The translations under genes were made by a program, and so were the position numbers. A stretch of 64,000 bases of DNA from assembly GCF_008973665.1 (NCBI RefSeq), contig NZ_WACP01000011.1, positions 62,001 to 126,000 of the forward strand. Reading direction: 5' to 3'. This document shows, in pieces, positions 1-8,794 of this stretch; positions within the stretch are counted from its first letter, which is position 1; the number at the start of each line of letters is the position of its first letter. Below the pieces are notes generated by a model that saw only the letters and a list, made by a program, of their open reading frames with translations, was not told the DNA's origin and searched no databases. The DNA is from Paenibacillus tengchongensis (lineage in GTDB: Bacteria > Bacillota > Bacilli > Paenibacillales > Paenibacillaceae).

Positions 1-1
1 G

Positions 2-2158
2 GGAATCATTAACTCCATTAACCTTGAAGACGGTGAAGAGAAATTCGAGAAGGTTGCACCGCTTATCCATAAGTACGGGGCAGCAGTGGTTGTCGGTACC
101 ATCGACGAAACGGGACAGGCTATCCAGGCGGAAGCGAAGCTGGGCGTCGCCAGAAGATCTTACCAGCTGCTTGTACATAAGTATGGGCTGCAGCCGGAGG
201 ATCTGATTTTTGATACGCTGGTGTTTCCGGTCGGGACCGGGGATGAACAGTATATCGGGTCCGCCAAGGAGACGATCGACGGCATCCGGCTGATCAAGGA
301 GGCTTTGCCGGGTGTGCATACGATCCTCGGCATCAGCAACGTCTCATTCGGTTTGCCGGAAGCCGGCCGCGAAGTGCTCAATTCAGTGTTTCTGTACGAA
401 TGCACGAAAGCGGGACTCGATTATGCCATCGTCAACACGGAGAAGCTGGAGCGTTATGCTTCTATTCCGGAAGAAGAGCGTCTGCTCGCCGAAGAGCTCA
501 TCTATAATACCAATGATGATACACTTGCCGCCTTTGTCGCCGCTTTCCGGGAGAAGAAGGTCGAGAAGAGGGAGAAGATTTCGAATCTCTCTCTGGAAGA
601 ACGCCTGGCCTCTTATGTAGTGGAAGGCACGAAGGAAGGTCTGATCCCAGACCTTAATGAAGCGCTGCAGAACTCGGCTCCGCTGGAAATTATCAACGGT
701 CCATTGATGGCGGGGATGTCGGAGGTAGGCCGCCTGTTCAACAACAATGAACTGATTGTCGCTGAAGTGCTGCAAAGCGCTGAGGTGATGAAGGCATCCG
801 TGGCTCATCTGGAGCAATTCATGAAAAAGGACGAGAGCTCGGTCAAAGGGAAGATCATGCTGGCCACCGTTAAGGGAGATGTACATGACATCGGCAAAAA
901 CCTGGTAGAGATCATCCTCTCGAACAATGGCTACCAGATCGTCAACCTCGGCATCAAGGTGCCGCCGGAAAGCATCATCGAGGCCTTCCGCCGGGAGAAG
1001 GCCGATGCCATCGGCCTGTCCGGACTGCTTGTGAAGTCAGCGCAGCAGATGGTTCTGACCGCTCAGGATTTGCGCACAGCCGGCATTGACGTACCGATTC
1101 TGGTCGGCGGTGCGGCATTGACCCGCAAGTTCACGAAGACGCGGATCCGACCGGAATATGACGGCCTGGTGCTGTATGCCAAGGATGCCATGGATGGGCT
1201 GGATCTGGCCAACCGGCTGATGAATCCGGCGGAACGCGTCAAGCTGGAAGAAGAGGTCCGGCTTGAGGCCGAAACGGCGGCGGCAGCTCCGGTACCGCAG
1301 GAGCTGCCGGAGCTGACCCGGGCTGTCCGCTCTAATATCTCGCCGGATGCCCCTGTATTCACCCCGCCGGATCTGGAACGCCACGTATTGCGGAATTATC
1401 CGCTCGGCCATATCGTGCCTTACGTGAATATGCAGATGCTGCTCGGCCATCATCTTGGCGTGCGAGGCTCGGTAGAGTCGCTGCTCGCCTCCGGCGATCA
1501 GCGCACACTGGAGCTGAAGGAGACGGTGGATGACATTCTGCAGCAGGGGATGCTGGAGGGTACGATTAAGCCGCAGGCGATGTACCGGTTTTTCCCGGCT
1601 CAATCGCGGGGTAATGATATACTGATCTACAATCCGCAGGATGTATCCGAAGTGCTGCATACTTTTACCTTCCCCCGGCAGAAGGTAGAGCCGTATCTCT
1701 GTCTGGCTGATTTCCTGAAACCGGCAGACAGCGGTATTATGGATTATGTGGGCTTCCTGGTGGTTACGGCCGGACATGGTGTCCGTGAAATGTCGGCAGA
1801 GCTGAAGGACAAAGGTGACTACCTGCGTTCCCATGCGCTGCAGGCTGTGGCGCTCGAGGTAGCGGAAGGACTGGCTGAGCGGGTTCATCATATGATGCGG
1901 GACACGTGGGGGTTCCCGGACCCGGCGGATATGACAATGAAGCAACGGCATGGAGCGCGTTATCAGGGAATCCGCGTCTCGTTCGGATATCCGGCTTGCC
2001 CGGATCTGGAGGACCAGGGACCGCTGTTCAAGCTGATGATGCCGGAGGATATCGGCGTGCATCTGACCGACGGCTTCATGATGGAGCCGGAGGCTTCGGT
2101 CTCGGCGATGGTCTTTGCCCATCCGGAGGCACAGTATTTCAATGTGGAGAAGCAATAA
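2..2158 (+). CDS. metH: Cobalamin-dependent methionine synthase, 3' part (5' end outside window)
   Basis: Transfers the methyl group of methyltetrahydrofolate to homocysteine via cobalamin. The reading frame is open from the window edge, so the homocysteine domain and part of the folate domain are missing; about 718 residues remain of a family length near 1150. Visible in order: the rest of the pterin-binding barrel (roughly residues 1-170), a helical cap, the B12 Rossmann domain with GDVHDIGKN (the cobalt-ligating His is residue 295 of this fragment), and the C-terminal AdoMet-binding reactivation domain with YRFFPAQS and RVSFGYPACPD. The complete reactivation domain means this is the full-length MetH type rather than a short corrinoid protein. 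A strong terminator follows. Confidence 0.96.
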   Translation, partial: GIINSINLEDGEEKFEKVAPLIHKYGAAVVVGTIDETGQAIQAEAKLGVARRSYQLLVHKYGLQPEDLIFDTLVFPVGTGDEQYIGSAKETIDGIRLIKEALPGVHTILGISNVSFGLPEAGREVLNSVFLYECTKAGLDYAIVNTEKLERYASIPEEERLLAEELIYNTNDDTLAAFVAAFREKKVEKREKISNLSLEERLASYVVEGTKEGLIPDLNEALQNSAPLEIINGPLMAGMSEVGRLFNNNELIVAEVLQSAEVMKASVAHLEQFMKKDESSVKGKIMLATVKGDVHDIGKNLVEIILSNNGYQIVNLGIKVPPESIIEAFRREKADAIGLSGLLVKSAQQMVLTAQDLRTAGIDVPILVGGAALTRKFTKTRIRPEYDGLVLYAKDAMDGLDLANRLMNPAERVKLEEEVRLEAETAAAAPVPQELPELTRAVRSNISPDAPVFTPPDLERHVLRNYPLGHIVPYVNMQMLLGHHLGVRGSVESLLASGDQRTLELKETVDDILQQGMLEGTIKPQAMYRFFPAQSRGNDILIYNPQDVSEVLHTFTFPRQKVEPYLCLADFLKPADSGIMDYVGFLVVTAGHGVREMSAELKDKGDYLRSHALQAVALEVAEGLAERVHHMMRDTWGFPDPADMTMKQRHGARYQGIRVSFGYPACPDLEDQGPLFKLMMPEDIGVHLTDGFMMEPEASVSAMVFAHPEAQYFNVEKQ

Positions 2159-2222
2159 ATCTGATCGGATTGGCTTGGAACACAGACTGTTTCCGGAGCG
2201 GTGCTTCTCCCGCTTTGTGGGA

Positions 2223-2247
2223 CCTCCCGGCTTCCGGGAGGTTTTTT
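2223..2247 (+). terminator. Intrinsic terminator after metH
   Basis: A perfect 8-bp GC-rich stem (CCTCCCGG/CCGGGAGG) with a 3-nt loop is followed directly by six T. Confidence 0.9.
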
Positions 2248-2413
2248 ACTGAACGGTTTGTTGACCCTTCGTCCGCATGGATGCTGGATTGATTCCGTAT
2301 CCTAAGGGAGGCGGGAGCTGCTGCAGTGGAAACAGTAAGAATTGCCGGCATGGCCGGATGAAATCATAATGAACCGGTTTAATTCGTTATTTATAAGGAA
2401 AGGAGGGGTTAGG

Positions 2414-3343
2414 GTGGACCTATATTTCTTAGGCACCAATGCGGGAGTTCCGACGCTGCAGCGCAATGTAACTTCCATAGCCCTGCGGCTGCCGGAAGAG
2501 CGGCGCAGCTTCTGGATGTTCGATTGCGGCGAAGGCACACAGCATCAGGTATTGCGCTCTCCGCTTCGGCTGGGCAAGCTGGAAAAGCTGTTTATCACCC
2601 ATCTGCATGGCGACCATTTATTCGGCCTGCCCGGAATGCTGTCCAGCCGCGGATATCAGGGCGGAACTGCTCCGCTAACTATTTACGGGCCGCCGGGCCT
2701 CAAGGCATTTCTGGACATCTCGCTTTCGGTCAGCCAGTCGCGGATTCCGTACAAGCTGGACATCGTAGAGCACAGCGGCGGCCTTATCTTTGAGGATGAC
2801 GGCTTTAAAGTTGAAGCCGGGCTGCTGGACCACCGGGTGGACAGCTACGGTTACCGGGTCACAGAGAAAGACAGCCCGGGAAGTCTGAATACAGAGCTGC
2901 TGCTTAGCTATGGACTAAAGCCCGGTCCGCTGTATGGACGATTGAAGAGAGGGGAAGATGTGCTTACCGACGATGGACTGCTCATCTCCGCCGCCTCCGT
3001 CGTCAATGAACCGAAACGGGGACGGATTGTCACCATACTCGGCGATACCCGGCCCTGCAAAGGGGCTTTGCCGCTGGCGCAGGATGCGGACCTGCTGCTG
3101 CATGAGGCGACCTTCGCTCATGAGCTGGCCGAGATGGCCCGCCAGTACCATCACAGTACCGCCCGGCAGGCGGCTGAGCTGGCCAGAGAAGCGGGGGCCC
3201 GGGGATTGCTGCTGACTCACTTCAGCTCCAGATATATCACCCCGGATGATTTGGCGCCGCTGCTGGAAGAGGCACAGGCGGTCTTCCCGAACACACAGTT
3301 GGCAGAAGAATTCCGCAGTTTCCCTGTGTTCCGGAGGAGGTAA
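2414..3343 (+). CDS. rnz: Ribonuclease Z (tRNA 3' endonuclease)
   Basis: Metallo-beta-lactamase-fold nuclease that cuts the 3' trailer from tRNA precursors lacking an encoded CCA. The zinc motif THLHGDH appears near residue 62, and further metal ligands follow in LGDTRP, LLHEATF and the C-terminal LTHFSSRY. Its 309 residues match bacterial RNase Z. I chose the GTG at 2414: a strong GGAGGGG site lies just upstream, and the protein then begins VDLYFLGTNAG as the family does. The frame is open back to 2342, but those codons have no ribosome site. It is monocistronic, between the metH terminator and a 400-bp gap. Confidence 0.93.
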   Translation: MDLYFLGTNAGVPTLQRNVTSIALRLPEERRSFWMFDCGEGTQHQVLRSPLRLGKLEKLFITHLHGDHLFGLPGMLSSRGYQGGTAPLTIYGPPGLKAFLDISLSVSQSRIPYKLDIVEHSGGLIFEDDGFKVEAGLLDHRVDSYGYRVTEKDSPGSLNTELLLSYGLKPGPLYGRLKRGEDVLTDDGLLISAASVVNEPKRGRIVTILGDTRPCKGALPLAQDADLLLHEATFAHELAEMARQYHHSTARQAAELAREAGARGLLLTHFSSRYITPDDLAPLLEEAQAVFPNTQLAEEFRSFPVFRRR

Positions 3344-3749
3344 GGGACAAGCGAAACAGGCTGGGAAATGAGCTTGCGGCCGTAATTATTTTCCGGGAAA
3401 GCGCAGGAAATGACAGGGTGCTGTCAAAATAAACGCCGGAGGGCTGGCGTTCGCTACCGTTCGACTTTATTTATTAAAATTTAAACTTTATTTAGTCTCA
3501 ACTGCACGAACGTCTGGAGATAATGCCGAAAGGCTGCGGCAAAAATGAAGGCCGCACCGTGGATGAGCTAATCACTGAATAGGGCGAAAGGCGTTGAACT
3601 TGGAATGGTTAAAGCAGCAAGTTGTACAAAATTAAAACCAATAAAAGTGTTGCTTATAGCATGCAGTTATCAGGATAACTAAATGGTTTAATCCTATTAA
3701 AGATTAATGTCATAAACTATATTTACCGGGCTGAGGTGAACCGTTAGCA
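3344..3749. other. Intergenic gap of about 400 bp, no gene recognised
   Basis: No convincing reading frame in either direction. Two small hairpins are visible (AACGCC...GGCGTT near 3432-3451 and TGCGGC...GCCGCA near 3533-3555) amid AT-rich sequence. The second half presumably holds the promoter of the HAD gene at 3750. I could not assign the hairpins to a known RNA family. Confidence 0.5.
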
Positions 3750-4538
3750 ATGGAAGAAATCAAGGGACTGCTGATTGATCTGGATGGAACTCTGTTCCAC
3801 GGCGGGGTGATGATTCCCGGCTCGGACCGGTTGATCGAGGGACTCCGCCGTGCGGAGATTCCCTTTCTATTCGTAACCAACAACTCTTCACGGACACCAG
3901 AAGGCGTTGCCGCCCATCTGCGGAGCATGGGCATTGCCGCCGATCCCGGAGAAGTCTGTACCTCCTCACTGGCTGCGGCGCGCTATATCGCTGAAGAATT
4001 GCCGGGGGCGAGAGTGGCGATACTTGGAGAAGAAGGACTGCGTCAGGCATGTGCCGCTGCAGGCCTGGTTCTGGTGGATGAGGCACCCCAGTATGTGGTG
4101 CAGGGAATCGACCGTACCTTTAATTATGAATCTTTGGCCCGGGCATCCCGCTGGATTCGCGAAGGGGCCAAATTCGTGCTTACCAACCCGGACCTGATGC
4201 TTCCCTCGGACGATGGAGTGATGCCCGGTGCGGGCACGCTCGGGGCGGCCATTGAAGCGGCCAGCGGAGTATCACCGGTGGTCATCGGCAAGCCGCAGAC
4301 GCCGCTGATTACCTATGCTGCTTCTGTACTGGGGATTACTCCGGGAGAGGCCATCGTTGTCGGCGACAATATGCGTACCGATATTTCCGCCGGGATGAAT
4401 GCAGGCTGCCGGACAATTCTCGTGCTGACGGGTCTGACGACGAAAGAGAACTACGAGCACTACCGGACGGTTACCGGCGCTGTGCCGGATGAAATTTATA
4501 CCGATTTAGCTGAACTTATGACGATGCTCGGTGTATAA
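3750..4538 (+). CDS. HAD superfamily IIA (NagD/4-nitrophenylphosphatase-type) phosphatase
   Basis: A 262-residue cytosolic sugar-phosphate or nucleotide phosphatase of the NagD branch. Motif I is DLDGTLF, with nucleophile Asp10 and Asp12. Motif II is FVTNNSS, typical of the IIA cap group. Motif III contributes a Lys (GKPQTPL), and motif IV is VGDNMRTDISAG. The large C2 cap between motifs II and III is complete. The start is the ATG at 3750 after GAGGTGA. Physiological substrate cannot be read from sequence; housecleaning of phosphorylated metabolites is the usual inference. The next gene begins 49 bp downstream and may be co-transcribed. Confidence 0.9.
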   Translation: MEEIKGLLIDLDGTLFHGGVMIPGSDRLIEGLRRAEIPFLFVTNNSSRTPEGVAAHLRSMGIAADPGEVCTSSLAAARYIAEELPGARVAILGEEGLRQACAAAGLVLVDEAPQYVVQGIDRTFNYESLARASRWIREGAKFVLTNPDLMLPSDDGVMPGAGTLGAAIEAASGVSPVVIGKPQTPLITYAASVLGITPGEAIVVGDNMRTDISAGMNAGCRTILVLTGLTTKENYEHYRTVTGAVPDEIYTDLAELMTMLGV

Positions 4539-4587
4539 TGGCAAAAGCGTGTTCTTTACCTATCTTTGAAGGGAAGTTGATGTCGAT

Positions 4588-5403
4588 ATGCCGGAATTGC
4601 CGGAAATGGAGAATTACCGCAGGCTGCTCAGCCAGCATATAATAAATGTCCCGATAACGGGGGTTACTGTAAACCGGGAGAAGACGATCAATATGGATAC
4701 AGAAGCCTTCGTCAAGGCTCTGGTCGGGGCCCGGGTGGTTTACGTGGAGCGGCGGGCCAAGCATCTGCTGTTTCATTTGCATGATGGACGCCGTCTGCTG
4801 CTGCATCTGATGCTGGGCGGAATCCTGTACTACGGCCCGGAAGAAGAGCGGCCGGACCGCAGCACGCAGGTAGAGCTGGTCTTTGGCAACCGTACTTTGT
4901 ACTTTATGGGGCTGCGCCTCGGTTATTTGCATCTGCTGTCGGTCAAAGAAAGCGAAGCGGCCATGGGCAAGCTGGGACCGGAGCTGCTGGACCGGCGCAT
5001 GAACGCGGAGCGGTTCGCCGCACTCCTGAAGGGGCGGCGCGGGGCGCTGAAGAGCCTGCTGGTCAATCAGCAGGTGATGGCCGGCATCGGCAACTGCTAT
5101 GCCGATGAGATCGCTTTTGAGGCACGGCTGCTGCCTACGGCGCAGGTGCAGAATCTTACGCCGGAAGCGGTACGGCGGCTGTACGACAGCATGCTCAAGG
5201 TGCTGACCGAAGCGACCGACATCGGCGGCTACATGGAAATGCCGTTTATGGCGGGAGATACGGTGACAGGCACCTACAACGACCAGTGCAAGGTGTATGA
5301 CCGCGAAGGCGAGCCGTGCCTGCGCGGCGGGGGAACGATTGTAAAGCTCGAGCTGTCGGGACGCAAAGTGTTCTATTGCCCCGACTGCCAGCATGACGCA
5401 TAG
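4588..5403 (+). CDS. Fpg/Nei-family DNA glycosylase with an incomplete zinc finger
   Basis: Base-excision repair glycosylase/AP lyase of 271 residues. It begins MPELPEMEN: Pro2 (the Schiff-base nucleophile after Met removal) and Glu3 are present, as is the phosphate-contacting Lys58. The helix-two-turn-helix region contains NQQVMAGIGNCYADE. The C-terminal zinc finger has Cys244, Cys264, Cys267 and Arg259, but the second ligand of the usual C-x2-C pair is Gly247 (CLRG). The codon is GGC where TGC would give Cys. Its 3' end overlaps the endonuclease IV gene by 11 bp, linking glycosylase and AP endonuclease. Whether it favours oxidised purines or pyrimidines cannot be told. Confidence 0.9.
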   Translation: MPELPEMENYRRLLSQHIINVPITGVTVNREKTINMDTEAFVKALVGARVVYVERRAKHLLFHLHDGRRLLLHLMLGGILYYGPEEERPDRSTQVELVFGNRTLYFMGLRLGYLHLLSVKESEAAMGKLGPELLDRRMNAERFAALLKGRRGALKSLLVNQQVMAGIGNCYADEIAFEARLLPTAQVQNLTPEAVRRLYDSMLKVLTEATDIGGYMEMPFMAGDTVTGTYNDQCKVYDREGEPCLRGGGTIVKLELSGRKVFYCPDCQHDA

Positions 5404-6259
5404 CCCCAAATTCGGGGCGCATGTCAGCATCCGCGGCGGATACGGGCGGGCAGCCCGTGTTGCCTGGGAGAGCGGAGCGGCATGCTTTCAGTATTTCCCG
5501 AAGAATCCGCGGAGCCTGCAGTTGAAGCCGGTTGATCTGCGCGAGGCGGGAGCATGCGCCGCTTACTGCCGGGAGAAAGGGATTCTCTCCATTGCCCATA
5601 CGCCGTATCCGACGAATCCGGCTGCCGGAGCAGGCGGGACGGCAGGGCGGGAGGTCATGGTAGCTTCACTGCTCAATGATCTGGAAATCGCCGAAGCTTG
5701 CGGTTCGCTGGGCATTGTGGTGCATTTTGGCCATTTTGGCGGACTTGAGCCGTTACAGGGCTATCAAAATATTATACAATGTATCAATGAGACGCTGAAC
5801 CGCTGGAACGGCAAAGCAAAGCTGCTGATCGAGAACCAGGCAGGCCATCAGGGCGGCGAAGGCCGGACCTTGGAGGAGCTGGTGAAGATTCGTGAACTCA
5901 GCAGGTATCCGGAAGGAATCGGCTTTTGCCTCGACACCTGCCATGCCTTTGCTGCAGGAGTTTGGGATCCCCGGGAGACTGACCGGTTCCTGGAACGCGG
6001 CCGGGAGCTGGGGTACTGGAAGCATCTCGTTGCCGTCCATCTGAACGATTCACTGTATCCGTTCGGCTCGCGCAAGGACAGGCATGCCGGGATCGGACAA
6101 GGCAAGATCGGCGAAGCGGGGCTGCACGAGCTGCTGTCAGCCGCGTATTTTCAAGGAAAAGCTGCAGTGCTGGAGACCGGAAAGGGCGCAGACGGTACCC
6201 ACCGCCGGGAAATTGCCCTAGTCCGAGGCTGGTTTGAAAGCGGGGAGAGACATGATTAA
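5393..6259 (+). CDS. nfo: Deoxyribonuclease IV (AP endonuclease, TIM barrel)
   Basis: Cleaves DNA 5' to abasic sites left by glycosylases such as its upstream neighbour. Recognisable endonuclease IV blocks in order: FGAHVSIRGGY, FQYFPKNPRS, HTPYPTN, VVHFGHF, LLIENQAG, GFCLDTCHAFAAG, and HLNDS followed by KDRHAGIGQGKIG. These contribute the trinuclear zinc ligands. Length (288) is normal. The third block reads VVHFGHF where many family members have VIHPGS, so it belongs to a divergent branch. The ATG at 5393 lies inside the end of the glycosylase gene, so translation is probably coupled. Confidence 0.92.
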   Translation: MTHSPKFGAHVSIRGGYGRAARVAWESGAACFQYFPKNPRSLQLKPVDLREAGACAAYCREKGILSIAHTPYPTNPAAGAGGTAGREVMVASLLNDLEIAEACGSLGIVVHFGHFGGLEPLQGYQNIIQCINETLNRWNGKAKLLIENQAGHQGGEGRTLEELVKIRELSRYPEGIGFCLDTCHAFAAGVWDPRETDRFLERGRELGYWKHLVAVHLNDSLYPFGSRKDRHAGIGQGKIGEAGLHELLSAAYFQGKAAVLETGKGADGTHRREIALVRGWFESGERHD

Positions 6260-6590
6260 TGTGTTTATGGACGATCTCCGGAAAGCGCCGCCCGGCTTCG
6301 CGCTGGCGAGGAGTGTAGAGGAGTGCCTTCTGATGCTGCGTGAATGCGAGATTGCGGTGCTTTCGCTGGATTACGATATGGGTCCGGGAAGCCTTAGCGG
6401 GACGGAGGTTGCTGCGCGGATGGTGCTGGAACATCTCTTTCCGCGCGAAATTGCGCTGCACACCTCAAGCAGCCGGGGCCGCCGGGAAATGTACGAAATC
6501 CTTTACCCGGCCATTCCGCGGGAGACGAAGCTGCATCATGGTCCATTATCCGTCGAACGGCTGCGTCAATTGGCAGAGAGCTGCCTATGA
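6252..6590 (+). CDS. cREC-like (cyclic-phosphate-processing receiver-fold) protein
   Basis: A small 112-residue soluble protein. N-terminal VFMDDLRKAPPGFALARSVEE and then LSLDYDMG resemble the receiver-derived cREC family, in which the LDD and LDHDLG acidic motifs are thought to bind metal and act on cyclic phosphates. That function is predicted for the family, not shown here. Asp7, Asp8, Asp40 and Asp42 are the candidate acidic residues. I chose the ATG at 6252, which follows GGGGAGAG and overlaps the nfo stop; an upstream in-frame start at 6234 lacks a ribosome site. It shares the ATGA junction with the thioredoxin gene. There is no output domain, so it is not an ordinary response regulator. 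Confidence 0.65.
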   Translation: MINVFMDDLRKAPPGFALARSVEECLLMLRECEIAVLSLDYDMGPGSLSGTEVAARMVLEHLFPREIALHTSSSRGRREMYEILYPAIPRETKLHHGPLSVERLRQLAESCL

Positions 6591-6910
6591 AAGAGCTGAG
6601 CGAACAACAGCTGCTGGAAGCCATTGAACAGGACGGCAAGGCGCTGACCGTGTTTCTATACACACCGTTTTGCGGGACCTGCAAGGCTGCTCGGCGCATG
6701 CTGGAGATTGCGGAGCATATGCTTGCAGGCGAAGCCGAATTTGCCGCCGCCAATGTCAATATGCTGCCTGTTCTCGTGAACCGGTACCGGATCACAAGTG
6801 TGCCGGCACTACTGACGTTGCCTGCGGTGCGGAGTAGCGGCATGAAGATTTACTACCGGATGGTTTCTGTAGAGCAGATGCTGCATTACATAAGGAGTGT
6901 GACCTCATAA
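6587..6910 (+). CDS. Thioredoxin-family protein (CGTC active site)
   Basis: A 107-residue cytosolic thioredoxin-fold protein with Cys29-Gly-Thr-Cys32 in the context LYTPFCGTCK and the cis-proline loop SVPALLTL. There is no signal peptide. The active-site dipeptide GT differs from classical thioredoxin (GP), which suggests a specialised YtpP-like reductant rather than the main thioredoxin. It starts in an ATGA overlap with the cREC-like gene, and its stop shares bases (TAATG) with the ABC ATPase. Its partner is unknown; the neighbours suggest a role within this operon. Confidence 0.88.
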   Translation: MKELSEQQLLEAIEQDGKALTVFLYTPFCGTCKAARRMLEIAEHMLAGEAEFAAANVNMLPVLVNRYRITSVPALLTLPAVRSSGMKIYYRMVSVEQMLHYIRSVTS

Positions 6911-7692
6911 TGATATCTTTGGAGCATCTTACGCTGCGCAGGGAACAGAGCCTGATCCTAAATGATGTATCGCTGGAGATGAATGCTGGGGAGAACTGGG
7001 TAATTCTCGGCAGAAACGGCTCGGGCAAAACCACCCTACTGGAAATGATGACCGGCTATCTGTTTCCCAGCAGCGGCTCGGTCAAGGTTCTTGGATATAA
7101 ATACGGCGAGTGCGATTTGCGTGAAGTCCGCAAGGAAATCGGGTACATCGGACCTTCGCTGATGGAGAAGCTGTCCTTGAGCGACCCCGTCTGGGAGGTT
7201 GTGGCAACGGGCGCCTTCGCCTACCTTAGATTCTATCAGAGAATTCCGGCAGATGTGAAAGAGAAGGCACTGCAGCTGCTGGAGGACATGAATCTGGGCG
7301 AGCTTGCCCAACATGCCTTCGGAACGCTGTCGCAAGGGGAGCGCAAGAAGGCCATGCTGGCGCGCTGCCTGATGGCGGAGCCGAAGCTGCTGATCATGGA
7401 TGAGCCTTGCGCGGGCCTGGACCTGTATGAACGGGAGAAAATGCTGGCCGAAGTGAACCGGCTCAAGCAGCGTAATGTCTCCGTCGTCTATGTCACCCAC
7501 CATGTGGAGGAAATTGTTCCGCTGTTCACCCATGTGGCGCTGATCAAGGACGGGAAGTTAGCCGGTTCCGGACCAAAGGCGGAGGTTCTGAACAAGGAAA
7601 TGATCCGCGAAACCTTTGATGTGCCTGTGGAAGTGGAATGGGATGGCGGGCGTCCCTGGATTAAAATCGTAGCTGGAGGCCACCTGATTTGA
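6910..7692 (+). CDS. Stand-alone ABC ATPase (YlmA/ModF-like)
   Basis: A 260-residue ABC ATPase: Walker A GRNGSGKTT (residues 34-42), signature LSQGE, Walker B LLIMDEP, and the switch His in VTHHVEE. No permease or binding protein is encoded nearby. Sequence style resembles YlmA/ModF-type single ATPases, which have no assigned transported substrate. It overlaps both neighbours (TAATG upstream, 4 bp downstream), so it belongs to the same operon as the thioredoxin and methyltransferase. It could partner a distant membrane subunit or act as a soluble ATPase; sequence alone does not decide. Confidence 0.85.
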   Translation: MISLEHLTLRREQSLILNDVSLEMNAGENWVILGRNGSGKTTLLEMMTGYLFPSSGSVKVLGYKYGECDLREVRKEIGYIGPSLMEKLSLSDPVWEVVATGAFAYLRFYQRIPADVKEKALQLLEDMNLGELAQHAFGTLSQGERKKAMLARCLMAEPKLLIMDEPCAGLDLYEREKMLAEVNRLKQRNVSVVYVTHHVEEIVPLFTHVALIKDGKLAGSGPKAEVLNKEMIRETFDVPVEVEWDGGRPWIKIVAGGHLI

Positions 7693-8768
7693 ACGAGATA
7701 AATGAAGAAGCCTATACGCTGGATGCAGGAACACCCGATCCGGCGGAAGCAAGCGTGTTATCAAGATTTATATGCACGGCCAATCACGGCTTTGCGCCCT
7801 ATGCCCAAGAGGAGCTGCGCCGCCTGTTCGGGGCGGTAAAGAGCACCCTGCTTGTGCCGGGCGAGATCTTCCTGGCGACCCTGGAAGCAGAGCCGGGGGA
7901 GGTGTCACGGGTACTGGGCCAGCACCCGCCTGTCTTCCTGCGGCATATTCAGCCGGTACAGTTTCAGGATCTGGGGGAACCAGCTGCTCTGGAGCGTCTG
8001 GCGGCTTTCCTGAACAACCGCAAGGAGCTTGACGGCGGGCGTGTGGCGCTGCATGTACGCAAAGGCACAGCATCCTTCTGGACAGAGAGCCCCGGCGAAC
8101 TGCGGGAGTGGCTCCAGAAACGGATATCCGGTTTGGGCGCTGATTTTACGGTGCAGGAACCGGCGTGGGTGGTTTCTGTCTATGCCGACGGCGATGCACT
8201 TTACGCCGGCGTTTCCAGGCCGGAGGACAATCTGTCGGATTGGAACGGCGGCATGATCCGCTTCCGGAAGGAAGACGGGCAGATCTCGCGGGCCAAATTC
8301 AAGCTGATGGAGGCGGAGAAGGAATTTGCCATCCCGTTCGACGGCTTCAGGAATGCGCTGGATATCGGTGCATCGCCGGGCGGTTGGACCTCGTTCCTGC
8401 TGGAACGGGGGTTAAGCGTAACGGCAGTGGACCCGGCGCTGATGCATGAATCGCTGCGCAGTCATCCGCGGCTGAAGATTCTGCGCAAGAACGCCGGTGA
8501 AGTCAAGTTCCGCGACAATGAATTTGACCTGCTGGTCTGCGATATGAGCTGGAGCCCGAAGCTGATGGCAAAGCTCGTAAGCGGTCTGCTCTACAGCCTG
8601 ATGCCGGGCGGTACCGCGGTGGTAACCGTTAAGCTGATGCACAAGAAGCCGATGGCGGTCATCAAGGAGATCATTGCACTCTTTGAAGACAACCGGATGC
8701 AGGTGCAGCGGGCCAAGCAGCTGTTCCATAACCGCGATGAAATTACGCTTTATATGATTAAGTATTAA
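7689..8768 (+). CDS. RlmM-like SAM-dependent ribose 2'-O-methyltransferase
   Basis: A 359-residue protein with an N-terminal THUMP-like RNA-binding region and a C-terminal Rossmann methyltransferase of the RrmJ/RlmM type. The SAM loop is ALDIGASPGGWTS. The catalytic tetrad of this family, K-D-K-E, can be placed at Lys203 (SRAKFKL), Asp285 (CDMSW), Lys315 (TVKLM) and Glu351 (DEITLY). This predicts methylation of a 2'-OH in rRNA or tRNA; 23S rRNA is likely by analogy to RlmM but unproven. It is the last gene of the overlapping run that starts at 4588. The start overlaps the ABC gene by 4 bp. Confidence 0.85.
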   Translation: MNEINEEAYTLDAGTPDPAEASVLSRFICTANHGFAPYAQEELRRLFGAVKSTLLVPGEIFLATLEAEPGEVSRVLGQHPPVFLRHIQPVQFQDLGEPAALERLAAFLNNRKELDGGRVALHVRKGTASFWTESPGELREWLQKRISGLGADFTVQEPAWVVSVYADGDALYAGVSRPEDNLSDWNGGMIRFRKEDGQISRAKFKLMEAEKEFAIPFDGFRNALDIGASPGGWTSFLLERGLSVTAVDPALMHESLRSHPRLKILRKNAGEVKFRDNEFDLLVCDMSWSPKLMAKLVSGLLYSLMPGGTAVVTVKLMHKKPMAVIKEIIALFEDNRMQVQRAKQLFHNRDEITLYMIKY

Positions 8769-8794
8769 GCAGAACCGAATAATGAACTGGTTAC

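Noticed and set aside
1037-2155. Long open frame of 372 codons on the minus strand inside metH
   Set aside because: It is antisense to a well-conserved gene, has no recognisable motif or ribosome site, and its openness follows from the codon bias of metH.
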